Source: Chryseobacterium turcicum (GTDB lineage: Bacteria; Bacteroidota; Bacteroidia; Flavobacteriales; Weeksellaceae). Taken from it: a stretch of 64,000 nucleotides of DNA. The DNA lies in NCBI RefSeq assembly GCF_021010565.1, contig NZ_JAJNAY010000001.1, positions 719,001 to 783,000 on the forward strand, in the 5' to 3' direction. Below the pieces are notes generated by a model. It was not told the origin of the DNA, did not search any database, and saw nothing but the letters and a program-made list of their open reading frames with translations. A program made the position numbers and the translations under genes. This document shows positions 8,913 through 17,480 of this stretch, in pieces. Position 1 is the stretch's first letter. Each line of letters begins with the position of its first letter.

Positions 8913-9458
8913 TTAAATTTCTTCAAAACGAGAATGTTTTTCAAGATAAAGAATTGTTTTATTAAGATTCTCTTCATTTATATTTGCTTTATCAAGAATA
9001 AAACTCACTTGAGAAGATGCTGTAATGTAAAGGTATTTATCATCTAAAATACAATAAGTGACTTCAGACCAGATAAATTTATATTCAGCTTTGTAGTTTT
9101 TAAATGAGAAATGAGTAGAAGTAAATTCCCAAATCACATCTTTTGAATTTAATTTTTGATTTGAAATTTCTTTTTCAAGTATCTCGAGATATTTTTTTCT
9201 GAATTTTCTATAAGAAAAATAATAAGTGAAATACGACGAAAGTGTGGCTATCCCAAATCCTGTAAAAAAACTTGTAAAAGTATAATCGCTTGATATAAAA
9301 GTAACTGTTGCGAAAATTACACAAAAGATAATCCAGATTAAATTTCTATTGTTTTTAGCAAGGTTGTCTTTCCAAAGTCTTTTTAATTCATGTTGATGAA
9401 TTTTTCTTAGAATTTCTTCGGAAGTAGGTGTATTGTATATCAAGATTTCTTCGTTCAT
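8913..9458 (-). CDS. YcxB-like membrane protein
   Basis: A 181-residue protein. Two membrane helices (about residues 42-58 and 63-85) follow a charged N-terminus. The C-terminal half (about 108-165) has the YcxB-type pattern: a strand TSTHFSFKNYKAEYKFIWSEV followed by a strand and a conserved aromatic stretch (DDKYLYIT). YcxB domains are known as a membrane-associated family of unknown function. Assignment is by pattern memory only. It is the first gene after the aspS terminator and is probably co-transcribed with the gene at 7838. Confidence 0.55.
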   Translation of the reverse strand: MNEEILIYNTPTSEEILRKIHQHELKRLWKDNLAKNNRNLIWIIFCVIFATVTFISSDYTFTSFFTGFGIATLSSYFTYYFSYRKFRKKYLEILEKEISNQKLNSKDVIWEFTSTHFSFKNYKAEYKFIWSEVTYCILDDKYLYITASSQVSFILDKANINEENLNKTILYLEKHSRFEEI

Positions 9459-9478
9459 GGTTTAGTTTTAAAATAAAA

Positions 9479-9500
9479 AAGCGGAGAAAAATCTCCGCTT
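9479..9500 (-). terminator. aspS terminator
   Basis: On the minus strand AAGCGGAGA, loop TTTT, TCTCCGCTT, then a T-run. A perfect 9-bp stem, 5 bases beyond the aspS stop. Confidence 0.85.
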
Positions 9501-9505
9501 CAAAT

Positions 9506-11260
9506 TTATGCTTTTAAATTCAATTGTAATTCCAGTTCATCGAGCTGTTCATCGGCGATTGAAGAAGGTGCATCAATCATGACATCTCGTCCTGAATTAT
9601 TTTTAGGGAATGCGATGTAATCTCTGATGACTTCGTTTCCATCCAAAATAGCTACCAAACGGTCAAACCCGAAAGCTAAACCTCCGTGTGGTGGTGCTCC
9701 GTATTTGAAGGCATTCATCAAGAATCCGAACTGTGCTTCTGCTTCTTCTTTTGAGAATCCTAGCAAATCAAACATTCTTGATTGTAAATCTTTATCGAAA
9801 ATTCTGATAGAACCGCCACCGATTTCGTTTCCATTCAACACCATATCGTAAGCGTTGGCTCTTGCTTTTCCTGGGTCAGTTTCCAATAAATGTAAATCTT
9901 CAGGTTTTGGAGAAGTAAAAGGGTGGTGCATTGCGTGGTAACGTCCGCTTTCTTCATCAAATTCCAATAATGGGAAGTCAACTACCCAAAGTGGTGCGAA
10001 TACGTTTCCTTTTCTTAGTCCTAAACGGTTTCCAAGCTCCATTCTCAAAGCAGAAAGCTGAGTTCTTACTTTGTGCTCGTTTCCTGAAAGAATCAACATT
10101 AAATCTCCTTCTTTTGCTCCGAATTTCTCGATGATTTTTGCTAAATCTTCCTCGTTGTAGAATTTGTTTACAGAAGAAGTTTTTACGCCATCATTCTGGA
10201 ATTTAGCCCAAACCATTCCTGAAGCTCCAACCTGTGGTCTTTTTACCCAGTCAACCAACTCATCGATTTGCTTTCTTGTATACTCTGCGCATCCTTCAAC
10301 ATTGATTCCGACAACCAATTCTGCGTCATCAAATATTTTGAAATCTTTTCCTTTTACTAATTCATTCAATTCTACGAATTCCATTCCGAAACGGATATCC
10401 GGTTTATCGTTTCCGTATTTCTGCATCGCATCGGCGAATGTCATTCTTGGGAAAGTTCCAAATTCCTGACCGGTAATATCTTTAATTAAAGTCTTGGTCA
10501 TTCCTTCAAACACATTCATCACGTCTTCCTGCTCAACGAAAGCCATTTCGCAATCGATTTGTGTAAATTCTGGCTGTCTGTCGGCTCTTAAATCTTCATC
10601 ACGGAAACATTTCACGATTTGGAAATATTTATCCATTCCACCAACCATCAACAATTGTTTGAAAGTTTGTGGAGACTGTGGCAATGCATAAAATTGTCCC
10701 GGATTCATTCTGCTTGGTACAACGAAGTCTCTTGCTCCTTCCGGAGTAGATTTAATTAAAACCGGAGTTTCAACCTCAATAAATCCTTCGTCTGAAAGAT
10801 AATTTCTTACCTTCTGTGCCATTTTGTGACGGAAAATCAATTTATCTCTTACCGGAGCTCTTCTGATATCCAGATAACGGTATTTCATTCTCAATTCTTC
10901 ACCACCATCCGTTTCATCTTCAATCGTGAAAGGCGGAAGCTGAGATTCGTTAAGAACCGTTAGTTTTTCAACTAAAATTTCAATTTCTCCTGTTGGAATA
11001 TTGGGGTTTTTGCTTACTCTTTCAATAACTTTTCCGGTAACCTGAACTACAAATTCACGTCCCAGTTTTTTTGCATTTTCCATTAATTCCGCTGTAGAAC
11101 GGTCTTGGTCGAAAACCAACTGTGTAATTCCGTAACGATCTCGAAGATCTATCCAAATCATAAATCCTTTATCACGAATGGTTTGTACCCATCCTGAAAG
11201 TGTAACTTCTTCATTAAGATTCTTAAGAGATAATTCTCCGTTGGTGTGCGATCGAAACAT
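9506..11260 (-). CDS. aspS: aspartate--tRNA ligase
   Basis: A class II aminoacyl-tRNA synthetase that charges tRNA-Asp in the cytoplasm. At 584 residues it is of the bacterial type. An N-terminal OB-fold anticodon-binding domain ([21 protein letters not shown], about residues 20-45) is followed by class II motif 2 ([20 protein letters not shown]), a GAD-type insertion, and motif 3 ([13 protein letters not shown]) near the C-terminus. It starts at [11 protein letters not shown]. Its own terminator follows, so it is probably monocistronic. A 14-bp tandem repeat lies in its upstream region. Confidence 0.97.
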   Translation of the reverse strand: MFRSHTNGELSLKNLNEEVTLSGWVQTIRDKGFMIWIDLRDRYGITQLVFDQDRSTAELMENAKKLGREFVVQVTGKVIERVSKNPNIPTGEIEILVEKLTVLNESQLPPFTIEDETDGGEELRMKYRYLDIRRAPVRDKLIFRHKMAQKVRNYLSDEGFIEVETPVLIKSTPEGARDFVVPSRMNPGQFYALPQSPQTFKQLLMVGGMDKYFQIVKCFRDEDLRADRQPEFTQIDCEMAFVEQEDVMNVFEGMTKTLIKDITGQEFGTFPRMTFADAMQKYGNDKPDIRFGMEFVELNELVKGKDFKIFDDAELVVGINVEGCAEYTRKQIDELVDWVKRPQVGASGMVWAKFQNDGVKTSSVNKFYNEEDLAKIIEKFGAKEGDLMLILSGNEHKVRTQLSALRMELGNRLGLRKGNVFAPLWVVDFPLLEFDEESGRYHAMHHPFTSPKPEDLHLLETDPGKARANAYDMVLNGNEIGGGSIRIFDKDLQSRMFDLLGFSKEEAEAQFGFLMNAFKYGAPPHGGLAFGFDRLVAILDGNEVIRDYIAFPKNNSGRDVMIDAPSSIADEQLDELELQLNLKA

Positions 11261-11272
11261 TTGTTTTAGCTG

Positions 11273-11300
11273 TTAGATATTAGACTTTAGATATTAGACT
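11273..11300. repeat. 14-bp perfect tandem repeat upstream of aspS
   Basis: TTAGATATTAGACT occurs twice in tandem at 11273-11286 and 11287-11300, 12 bases upstream of the aspS start. The related 12-mer TTAGATATTAGA appears inverted at about 57125-57140. Confidence 0.7.
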
Positions 11301-11353
11301 TTTATGTGTCTAATTTTTCGTTGGCAAAGATAGGGTTTTTGAAAGTTTTTAAA

Positions 11354-11378
11354 ATAAAAAAACTCCCCGAAGGAAGTT
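11354..11378 (-). terminator. terminator of the ankyrin gene
   Basis: On the minus strand AACTTCC, loop TTCG, GGGAGTT, then seven T: a 7-bp stem with a cUUCGg tetraloop. Confidence 0.75.
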
Positions 11379-11402
11379 TAAAGTATAATATTGTAAAATT
11401 TT

Positions 11403-11837
11403 CTAAAGAATTGCAGCCGTATCAGGATGGTTGTTTTCTAACGCATAATCTTTTGCGGTCTTACCTTGACGGTCTTTAATGTCTTTTTTAGCCCCTTTTT
11501 TTAAAAATAACTTTACGGTATCTGTGTAGCCATATCTTGCGGCGTACATAAGAGGAGTTGTATCGCTACAAGATTTATTAACGTCTACATTGTTCTCAAG
11601 TAAATAGTTGATTAGATTTACTCTTTCATATCTTGCACTTAAAGACAACAGATTGTAGGGAACCTGTTTGATATCAAAACACTTAGTCAATTCGTCTTTC
11701 TTAAAAACCTTTTTTATATCTTCTACGTTATCCTTCTGGAAAATTCCAGTCTTTTCACTAGAAAGTTCTTGTGCAAACAATCCATTACTAAAAATAGCAA
11801 TTCCAAATAGTAAAGAAGTAGTAATTATTTTTTTCAT
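11403..11837 (-). CDS. secreted ankyrin-repeat protein
   Basis: A 144-residue protein. A signal peptide (residues 1-22, ending GLFAQE) directs it to the periplasm. The mature part contains about three ankyrin repeats: a diverged one (NLLSLSARYERVNLINYLLE), a canonical one (TPLMYAARYGYTDTVKLFLKKGA) and a partial last one (KTAKDYALENNHPDTAAIL). Ankyrin repeats bind other proteins; the partner is not evident from the context. It is monocistronic, with its own terminator. Confidence 0.8.
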   Translation of the reverse strand: MKKIITTSLLFGIAIFSNGLFAQELSSEKTGIFQKDNVEDIKKVFKKDELTKCFDIKQVPYNLLSLSARYERVNLINYLLENNVDVNKSCSDTTPLMYAARYGYTDTVKLFLKKGAKKDIKDRQGKTAKDYALENNHPDTAAIL

Positions 11838-12082
11838 AAATCTTAATTTTATCTAAACAATATACAAAGCTAAATATTTTTTTTGATACATGTTGCTAAT
11901 TATTAATCGATTTCATTGTTTTTTTTGAAATTTAGTAAATAATGTTTCATAAAATTGATAATCAAGAATTTCAAAAAAGAACAATGTAAAGTGTTATCGG
12001 CTGTATATAATGCTTCGGAATAAAAGATTGTCTTTAAAACTTAAACAGTCTCTTAGGTTATTTTCATAAAGTAAAAGACTGA

Positions 12083-12295
12083 TTAATTATTTTCTGGTAG
12101 ATATTCTATTAAATCTCCTGGCTGACAATCTAGGGCTTTGCAAATGGCTTCCAATGTAGAAAGCTTCAATGCTTTTGCTTTTCCGGTTTTTAAAATGGAA
12201 AGATTTGCCTGCGTAATACCTATTTTTTCTGCAAGTTCCTGAGATTGCATTTTTCTTTTCGCCAACATGACGTCTACGTTGATGATGATTGGCAT
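12083..12295 (-). CDS. XRE/YozG-type helix-turn-helix regulator
   Basis: A 70-residue DNA-binding protein consisting of a single helix-turn-helix domain. Its layout (MLAKRKMQSQELAEKIGITQANLSILKTGKAKALKLSTLEAICKALDC) matches the small Cro/CI-like YozG family. It follows the DUF2975 membrane protein by 3 bases on the same strand. This pair is a recurring gene couple in bacteria, in which the membrane protein is thought to be regulated together with, or by, the small regulator. Autoregulation is suggested by two palindromes over the shared promoter (12896-12928). Confidence 0.85.
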   Translation of the reverse strand: MPIIINVDVMLAKRKMQSQELAEKIGITQANLSILKTGKAKALKLSTLEAICKALDCQPGDLIEYLPENN

Positions 12296-12298
12296 AAT

Positions 12299-12868
12299 CT
12301 ATATGGTTAATTCGTTTTCGGTTTGTAGATCTAATCCCTTTTTTAAAAATACAATAACAAAGTATACAAATACTATCTGTAAAATACTTTTTAAATAAAT
12401 TGGAATGAGTTGGTATGGAAATGTATCAAAAAGAATTAAAAAAAACAAAGGTGAAATTAATAAAATGACAAGATTTAGTATTGCAAAACGATTTAGCCAT
12501 TTGACGGTTTTATTATTAAATATCTTTTCGTTACTAATACTTTGAAAGGCTTTGAAACAATAATAATAGAATAATACATTGAATATAAGACCTAATAAAA
12601 TAAGAAAGATACTCTGAAATTTAATTGAGTTAGAGGCTAGTTCAAAATTTGTGAAAGGATAATAGAATCTAAAATAATATCTAGGGCTGGTATAATCTTT
12701 CCAAATTTCATAAAAAGAATATAAGAATGTATTTGCTGTTTTAATTTTACAAATGCCTAGTGTAAAGCCAATGATTACATAAATGAGTAAGAGAATACTG
12801 TAAACAAAAACTATATACAGTAGCCAACTGATGTATTGAGAAAGAGAATTTTTACCGATGATTTTCAT
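12299..12868 (-). CDS. DUF2975 family membrane protein
   Basis: A 189-residue integral membrane protein with four predicted helices, at about residues 14-36, 65-88, 118-140 and 150-172. The pattern, the size and the immediate XRE regulator downstream fit DUF2975. Function is unknown in this family. It is the first gene of a two-gene operon; a TATATTTG box lies 20 bases upstream of the start. Confidence 0.75.
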   Translation of the reverse strand: MKIIGKNSLSQYISWLLYIVFVYSILLLIYVIIGFTLGICKIKTANTFLYSFYEIWKDYTSPRYYFRFYYPFTNFELASNSIKFQSIFLILLGLIFNVLFYYYCFKAFQSISNEKIFNNKTVKWLNRFAILNLVILLISPLFFLILFDTFPYQLIPIYLKSILQIVFVYFVIVFLKKGLDLQTENELTI

Positions 12869-12888
12869 AATTATATATTTTATTATTG

Positions 12889-12896
12889 CAAATATA
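12889..12896 (-). promoter_or_regulatory. -7 box of the DUF2975-XRE operon
   Basis: TATATTTG on the minus strand, a perfect TAnnTTTG match. It is overlapped at its 5' edge by the first of two palindromes. Confidence 0.65.
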
Positions 12897-12928
12897 TAAT
12901 TAATTATTGTTTTACGATAATTAATTAT
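12896..12928. promoter_or_regulatory. paired palindromic operator candidate
   Basis: Two perfect copies of the 12-bp palindrome ATAATTAATTAT at 12896-12907 and 12917-12928, each followed by TG. Centres are 21 bp apart, two helical turns, so both would face the same side of the DNA. They cover the core promoter of the DUF2975-XRE operon and are the obvious candidate binding site for the XRE protein. Confidence 0.5.
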
Positions 12929-12966
12929 TGAATTTTTAAAATGTTTTTAAATCTAGAAATAAAAAA

Positions 12967-12989
12967 TACCGAAGAAAAAATCTCCGGTA
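12967..12989 (-). terminator. terminator of the DUF937 gene, shared local type
   Basis: On the minus strand TACCGGAGA, loop TTTTT, TCTTCGGTA, then a T-run. It resembles the terminators at 6658, 7806 and 9479. Confidence 0.7.
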
Positions 12990-13013
12990 CTTGTAAATTT
13001 TATGTTTGAAAAA

Positions 13014-13676
13014 TTATTTTCCTCCAAAAAGGCCGCCTAAAATATCACCTAAACCACCATTTTGTTGTTGCTTTTGTTGTCCGCCGCCGCCAAGAACGCT
13101 TCCTAAAATATCATTCAAAGGATTTCCTGATGATTGCGATTGTCCACCGCCGCCTAAAACACTTCCAAGAATGTCATTTAATGGATTTGACTGCTGTTGC
13201 TGAGCCTGAGTTTGAGCACCACCCAAAATTCCGCCTAAAAGATCACCAAGGCCTCCTGCTCCCACATTGTTTTGTTGTTTTTCTTTACCGATATACCCCA
13301 TGATTACCGGAGCAAGCATGGCTAAAATAGGCCCGATTTTATCAATAGAAATACCTGTGTTTTGTGACAATTGATTTTCAACATTCCCTTTTTCGCTTCC
13401 GAAAACATGAGAAAGGATTGATCCGCCTTCGTTTTGTCTTGCTTCCAGTTGTGAGGTGTCGTTTAAGATACTTCCATCATGGTCTTTATCTAATGCATTA
13501 TTTAAAGCTTCAGCTTCTTTATTGTCTTGAGATTTGTTTCTCAGATAAGAAATTACAAGAGGGGTAGCTACCGCCAAAAGCGCAATGATTTGGTTTTTAC
13601 TAATTCCAAATTTATTTTCAGCCTGCTCGGCAACCTGATTTCCTGTGTTTCCTGTAAGTAAATCGATTAAACTCAT
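13014..13676 (-). CDS. DUF937 family protein
   Basis: A 220-residue protein from ATG 13676 (MSLIDLLTGNTGNQVAEQ). A frame extending to 13730 adds 18 hydrophobic residues that overlap the promoter region and are not typical of the family. The DUF937 domain (about residues 1-130) contains two copies of the helical unit ending PLVISYLRN and PVIMGYIGK. The C-terminus is low-complexity, with three repeats of NPLNDILGSVLGGGGQ type separated by Gln-rich linkers, and ends GGLFGGK. DUF937 proteins are related to YidB and have no settled function. Confidence 0.8.
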   Translation of the reverse strand: MSLIDLLTGNTGNQVAEQAENKFGISKNQIIALLAVATPLVISYLRNKSQDNKEAEALNNALDKDHDGSILNDTSQLEARQNEGGSILSHVFGSEKGNVENQLSQNTGISIDKIGPILAMLAPVIMGYIGKEKQQNNVGAGGLGDLLGGILGGAQTQAQQQQSNPLNDILGSVLGGGGQSQSSGNPLNDILGSVLGGGGQQKQQQNGGLGDILGGLFGGK

Positions 13677-13785
13677 TTTTGTGCTTATTTTTAATGTTAA
13701 TAAACTCAAAGTTATCAAAAATATTGACAATCTATGATTTAATTTTAAAACAAAAATTTAAAGCTAATATCTTGAATGATAAGGT

Positions 13786-14295
13786 TTAATTTTTATGAAT
13801 TGGAACATTTGAGCATGCTTCACCAAACATCAAAGATTTTACAATAGGCTTGAGGTTTTCTACCAATTCTACGTATGCATTCTCGGGAATAGCTTTGTCT
13901 GAACATCCTTTCACCAAAACTCTTTTCCCGTTCATTTCAGAAAAATCATAATTTTTGATGGCGTCGTGCATTAAAACAATTTCTAAATTTTCAGGACTTC
14001 CAAAGACGATTTTCTTTGTAGCGTCGGTCAATTTAGCCGTGATTAAAAAGTAAGCCCAAAGCGGAACTATTGCATCTGCTGAGTTGTAGATGTAAACATA
14101 AGCATCTTGATATTCTTCAGTATTGATAGCGGCTACTTTTTCGCGGAAATCTTTTTCTTTTAGAATCATTTCCATGAATAGAAAATCTTTCAAATCAATC
14201 CCTTTTCTTGCGCCTTTGGGAACCAAATCGGTAAGGTCAAAATTAATCAATCCGCTTGCTGCTACTTTATTTTTTATTTCAAATTCTTCTGACAT
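13786..14295 (-). CDS. DUF2480 family protein
   Basis: A 169-residue cytoplasmic protein of a Bacteroidetes-specific family of unknown function. Family features that I recognise are the start NKVAxSGLINFDLxDLxPKG, the REKVAAINTEEYQDAYVYIYNSADAIVPLWAYFLI segment and the C-terminal GCSDKAIPENAYVEL. It is divergently arranged with lpxB (98 bases between starts). No membrane segment or catalytic motif is evident. Confidence 0.85.
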   Translation of the reverse strand: MSEEFEIKNKVAASGLINFDLTDLVPKGARKGIDLKDFLFMEMILKEKDFREKVAAINTEEYQDAYVYIYNSADAIVPLWAYFLITAKLTDATKKIVFGSPENLEIVLMHDAIKNYDFSEMNGKRVLVKGCSDKAIPENAYVELVENLKPIVKSLMFGEACSNVPIHKN

Positions 14296-14393
14296 TTTTT
14301 TATCATTATCTTTGAAGCAAATTTACTCATTTCTAATTTGAAATTTTAAGTTTGATATTTGAGATTCAGAAAATCAATCATCACTCATCGTTT

Positions 14394-15503
14394 ATGAAAT
14401 ACTATATCATCGCAGGTGAAGCATCCGGAGATTTGCACGGAAGCAATTTAATGAAAGCTTTAAAAGCAAAAGATGCCAACGCAGAATTTAGATTTTGGGG
14501 TGGAGATTTAATGCAAAAACAAGGAGGAACTTTGGTAAAGCATTACCGGGACTTAGCTTTCATGGGCTTTTTGGAAGTTGCCATGAATCTGAGAACGATT
14601 CTGAATAATATAAAAATCTGCAAAGAAGATATTAGAAATAATCAACCTGATGTTTTGATTTTGGTTGATTATCCTGGTTTTAATTTGCGAATTGCAAAAT
14701 TTGCCAAAGAATTGGGGATTAAAGTTGTGTATTATATTTCTCCTCAACTGTGGGCATGGAAAGAAGGTCGCGTTGAAATCATCAAAAAATATGTTAATGA
14801 AATGATGGTTATTTTGCCTTTCGAAGAAGATTTTTATACCAAGCATGGTGTAAAATCTCACTTTGTAGGTCATCCTTTACTAGATGCCATTTCTACACTT
14901 CAACCTATTTCTGCTGATGATTTTAAAGCTGAAAATGGTTTAAACGAAAAAGAAATTATTGCCCTTTTACCGGGTTCCAGAAAACAGGAAGTAGAAAAGA
15001 TGCTTGAAATCATGCTTTCTGTTCGTCAGCATTTTGAGAATTATCAATTTGTAATTGCGGGTGCACCAAGTCTTGAAAAGGAATTTTATCAAAAATATGT
15101 TGATGAAAATGTACATTTCGTATCCAATAAAACCTATGATTTGTTGAGGTGCTCAAAAGCAGCTTTGGTTACTTCAGGAACGGCAACATTAGAAACCGCT
15201 TTGTTGAATATTCCGGAAGTGGTTTGCTATCGTGGAAGCAAGATTTCTTATGCCATTGCCAAAAGATTGGTGAAGAATATCAAATATATTTCTTTGGTGA
15301 ATTTGATTATGGATAGGGAAGTGGTGAAAGAATTAATTCAAAACGAACTGAATACCAAAAATCTTGTCAAAGAGCTGAATTTCATTATGGAAGGTGAAAA
15401 AAGAAATTCGATGCTTGATGATTTTAAATTACTCAGAGAAAAATTAGGTGGAAAAGGAGCGAGTGATAATGCCGCTGAGATTATTTTAAATTTAAAAAAA
15501 TAG
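14394..15503 (+). CDS. lpxB: lipid-A-disaccharide synthase
   Basis: Joins UDP-2,3-diacylglucosamine and lipid X to form the lipid A disaccharide at the inner membrane. It is about 369 residues from ATG 14394 (MKYYIIAGEASGDLHG), the conserved start of the family; an ATG-less extension to 14352 is not supported. Diagnostic stretches are GEASGDLHGSNL, VYYISPQLWAWKEGR, FVGHPLLDA, LLPGSRKQEVEKML and VTSGTATLETALLNIPEVVCYR. The ComEC-like gene follows after 55 bases. Its presence shows that the cell makes lipid A and is Gram-negative. Confidence 0.95.
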   Translation: MKYYIIAGEASGDLHGSNLMKALKAKDANAEFRFWGGDLMQKQGGTLVKHYRDLAFMGFLEVAMNLRTILNNIKICKEDIRNNQPDVLILVDYPGFNLRIAKFAKELGIKVVYYISPQLWAWKEGRVEIIKKYVNEMMVILPFEEDFYTKHGVKSHFVGHPLLDAISTLQPISADDFKAENGLNEKEIIALLPGSRKQEVEKMLEIMLSVRQHFENYQFVIAGAPSLEKEFYQKYVDENVHFVSNKTYDLLRCSKAALVTSGTATLETALLNIPEVVCYRGSKISYAIAKRLVKNIKYISLVNLIMDREVVKELIQNELNTKNLVKELNFIMEGEKRNSMLDDFKLLREKLGGKGASDNAAEIILNLKK

Positions 15504-15558
15504 AAATAAATCTATTTCTGTATTTTAAAATTCTCTAACTTAGTTTGTTCAAACACAA

Positions 15559-17334
15559 GTGATTTTGAACAAGCAACCTCTTTTGATTGTTGTACTCTGT
15601 TTTATTCTTGGAATTTTCTTTCAGGATGAATTCTTTTTTGAGCAAAATTTAATCACTTTAATTCTACTTCTTTCGTTCATCGTTTTTGGTTTATTTTTTA
15701 TAAAAAGTCAGATTTTATTTAAAATCAAGAACTTCCTCCTAATAACTTTCTTTTTCGGATTGGGAATTTCTTTTCACTTTTATAATCATTCTAAAACTCA
15801 AGAACTTAATTTTAAAACCAATGAAACCATTGTTTTTAAAGTTTCCAAAAAATTAAATTCAAACGAAAAGTATAAGAAGTATGAAGTTTTAGCGGTTGTT
15901 GACAATCACTCTTTTAACGTAATCGTCAATGTTGAAAAACCTCAGAAAGAATTAGATTTTAAACATTATTACAAAGCGAAAGCATATTTGCTGCATCCCA
16001 AATCTCCGGAACATGATTTTCAGTTTGATTATTCAAAATATTTAAAACGAAAAAACATTTCTTATCAATGTTATATTAACGGAGAGATTTCTTCTGCAGC
16101 GAGAAATGATTTAAGTTTTACTGAAAAGATTAAACAAAAACGTCTCGAAACACTCCAAAAGATTAATAATTCTGAAATGTCTTTTCGGAGTCGTGAATTT
16201 TTAAAAGGGATTATTTTGGCAGAACGCACAGGAATTGATGCTGAAACCGTGCGGGATTTTAATCGTTCTGGTTTGGTACATTTTCTAGCGATTTCGGGAA
16301 CTCATATTGTTGTTATTTTCGGAATGTTTTATTTTCTGATGATGAGGTTTTCGCCTGTCAGACTGAAAAAATATGCCATCGTTATCAGTTTACTATTTAT
16401 TTGGATTTTTGCCATTTTCATCGGATTTGGAAATTCTGTGGTGCGGTCTTGTATCATGATTTCTGTGTATTTTATTTATGTTTTACTTCAGCGGAAACCA
16501 GATTTGCTTCATTCAATGGCACTTTCGGCGTTTATCATTTTAATGATTGATACGCAACAGATTTTTGATGTGGGTTTTCAGTTGAGTTTTGTCGCGGTTT
16601 TGGGGATTTATTGGCTAAATCAGCCGATTTTAAAATATCTTCCAAGACAAGATAATTTTTTCAAAAAACTGATGTACAATACAATTTCTATTTCTGTTGC
16701 TGCACAACTGGCGACATTGCCTTTGGTTTTATATTATTTTCATCAGTTTTCGTTGATTTCAATTGTCGCAAATTTTATCATCGTTCCGTTTTCAGAATTG
16801 ATTATTGTCTTTTCTTTTTTAATGACCGCATTGATTGGTTTTAATTTAGATTTTGGAATCATTAATTTGATTTACGATTTTGTGATTCAGATTTTACTAA
16901 ACGTTATTCATTGGTTTGCAGATTTTGATGCTGTTTTCTTTGAAAATATTCCCTTGAACTTAGCTGAGGTTTTTATATTGTTTGGAATTATTTATTTCTT
17001 GAAATTTATGCTTGATAAGATAAATTTTAGAACTGTTTCAAATGTCATTTTAGCTGTAAGTATATTTTTTATCGTGAGAATTTCTTTTAATCTTTATGAA
17101 AATCAGAAAGATGAGTTTTTAGTTCATCATTATAAAAAGGAAAATATTATTTCAATCAAAAAAGGAAATCGGGTAATATTTTGGATGAATTCTTCTGAGG
17201 ATAAAGAGAAAATTCAACAGTATATTATTAATCCATATGTTTCATCACACAGAATAAAAAGTATAGAAATCAAAAATTTTCCAGCTTCGACTAAAATGGT
17301 GAAATTCGAAGGTGAAATTTATCAATTAAAGTAA
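15559..17334 (+). CDS. ComEC/Rec2 family membrane protein
   Basis: A polytopic inner-membrane protein of 591 residues related to the DNA-uptake channel ComEC. An N-terminal DUF4131-type region (about residues 1-180) is followed by the competence domain with the signature GLVHFLAISGTHIVVIFG and GNSVVRSCIMISVYF, and about ten membrane helices. The C-terminal metallo-beta-lactamase domain of classical ComEC is absent; only about 90 residues follow the last helix. The start codon is GTG at 15559, with TTG at 15565 as an alternative. Role in natural transformation is inferred from the family. Confidence 0.85.
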   Translation: MILNKQPLLIVVLCFILGIFFQDEFFFEQNLITLILLLSFIVFGLFFIKSQILFKIKNFLLITFFFGLGISFHFYNHSKTQELNFKTNETIVFKVSKKLNSNEKYKKYEVLAVVDNHSFNVIVNVEKPQKELDFKHYYKAKAYLLHPKSPEHDFQFDYSKYLKRKNISYQCYINGEISSAARNDLSFTEKIKQKRLETLQKINNSEMSFRSREFLKGIILAERTGIDAETVRDFNRSGLVHFLAISGTHIVVIFGMFYFLMMRFSPVRLKKYAIVISLLFIWIFAIFIGFGNSVVRSCIMISVYFIYVLLQRKPDLLHSMALSAFIILMIDTQQIFDVGFQLSFVAVLGIYWLNQPILKYLPRQDNFFKKLMYNTISISVAAQLATLPLVLYYFHQFSLISIVANFIIVPFSELIIVFSFLMTALIGFNLDFGIINLIYDFVIQILLNVIHWFADFDAVFFENIPLNLAEVFILFGIIYFLKFMLDKINFRTVSNVILAVSIFFIVRISFNLYENQKDEFLVHHYKKENIISIKKGNRVIFWMNSSEDKEKIQQYIINPYVSSHRIKSIEIKNFPASTKMVKFEGEIYQLK

Positions 17335-17409
17335 TCTCAATTTTTAAAGCTTTTTCTTGTATTTAATATGCTTATAAATCTTATTTAGAAAGATTACAAA
17401 CTGTCTAAT

Positions 17410-17429
17410 AGTGAGATTTCTCACTTTTT
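17410..17429 (+). terminator. weak hairpin between comEC-like and sdhC genes
   Basis: AGTGAGA and TCTCACT form a short inverted repeat followed by TTTT. It is a possible terminator of the comEC-like gene. Confidence 0.4.
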
Positions 17430-17447
17430 AGTATTGTTAACATTTCA

Positions 17448-17455
17448 TAATTTTG
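17448..17455 (+). promoter_or_regulatory. -7 box of the sdh operon
   Basis: TAATTTTG fits TAnnTTTG and lies 25 bases before the sdhC ATG. The nearest TTG (17434-17436) is closer than the usual -33 spacing. Confidence 0.45.
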
Positions 17456-17480
17456 TGGGAAATTCAAATTTAAACTTAAT

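Noticed and set aside
13006..13203. Proline/cysteine-rich small protein on the plus strand
   Set aside because: It is the antisense image of the Gly/Gln-rich repeats of the DUF937 gene.
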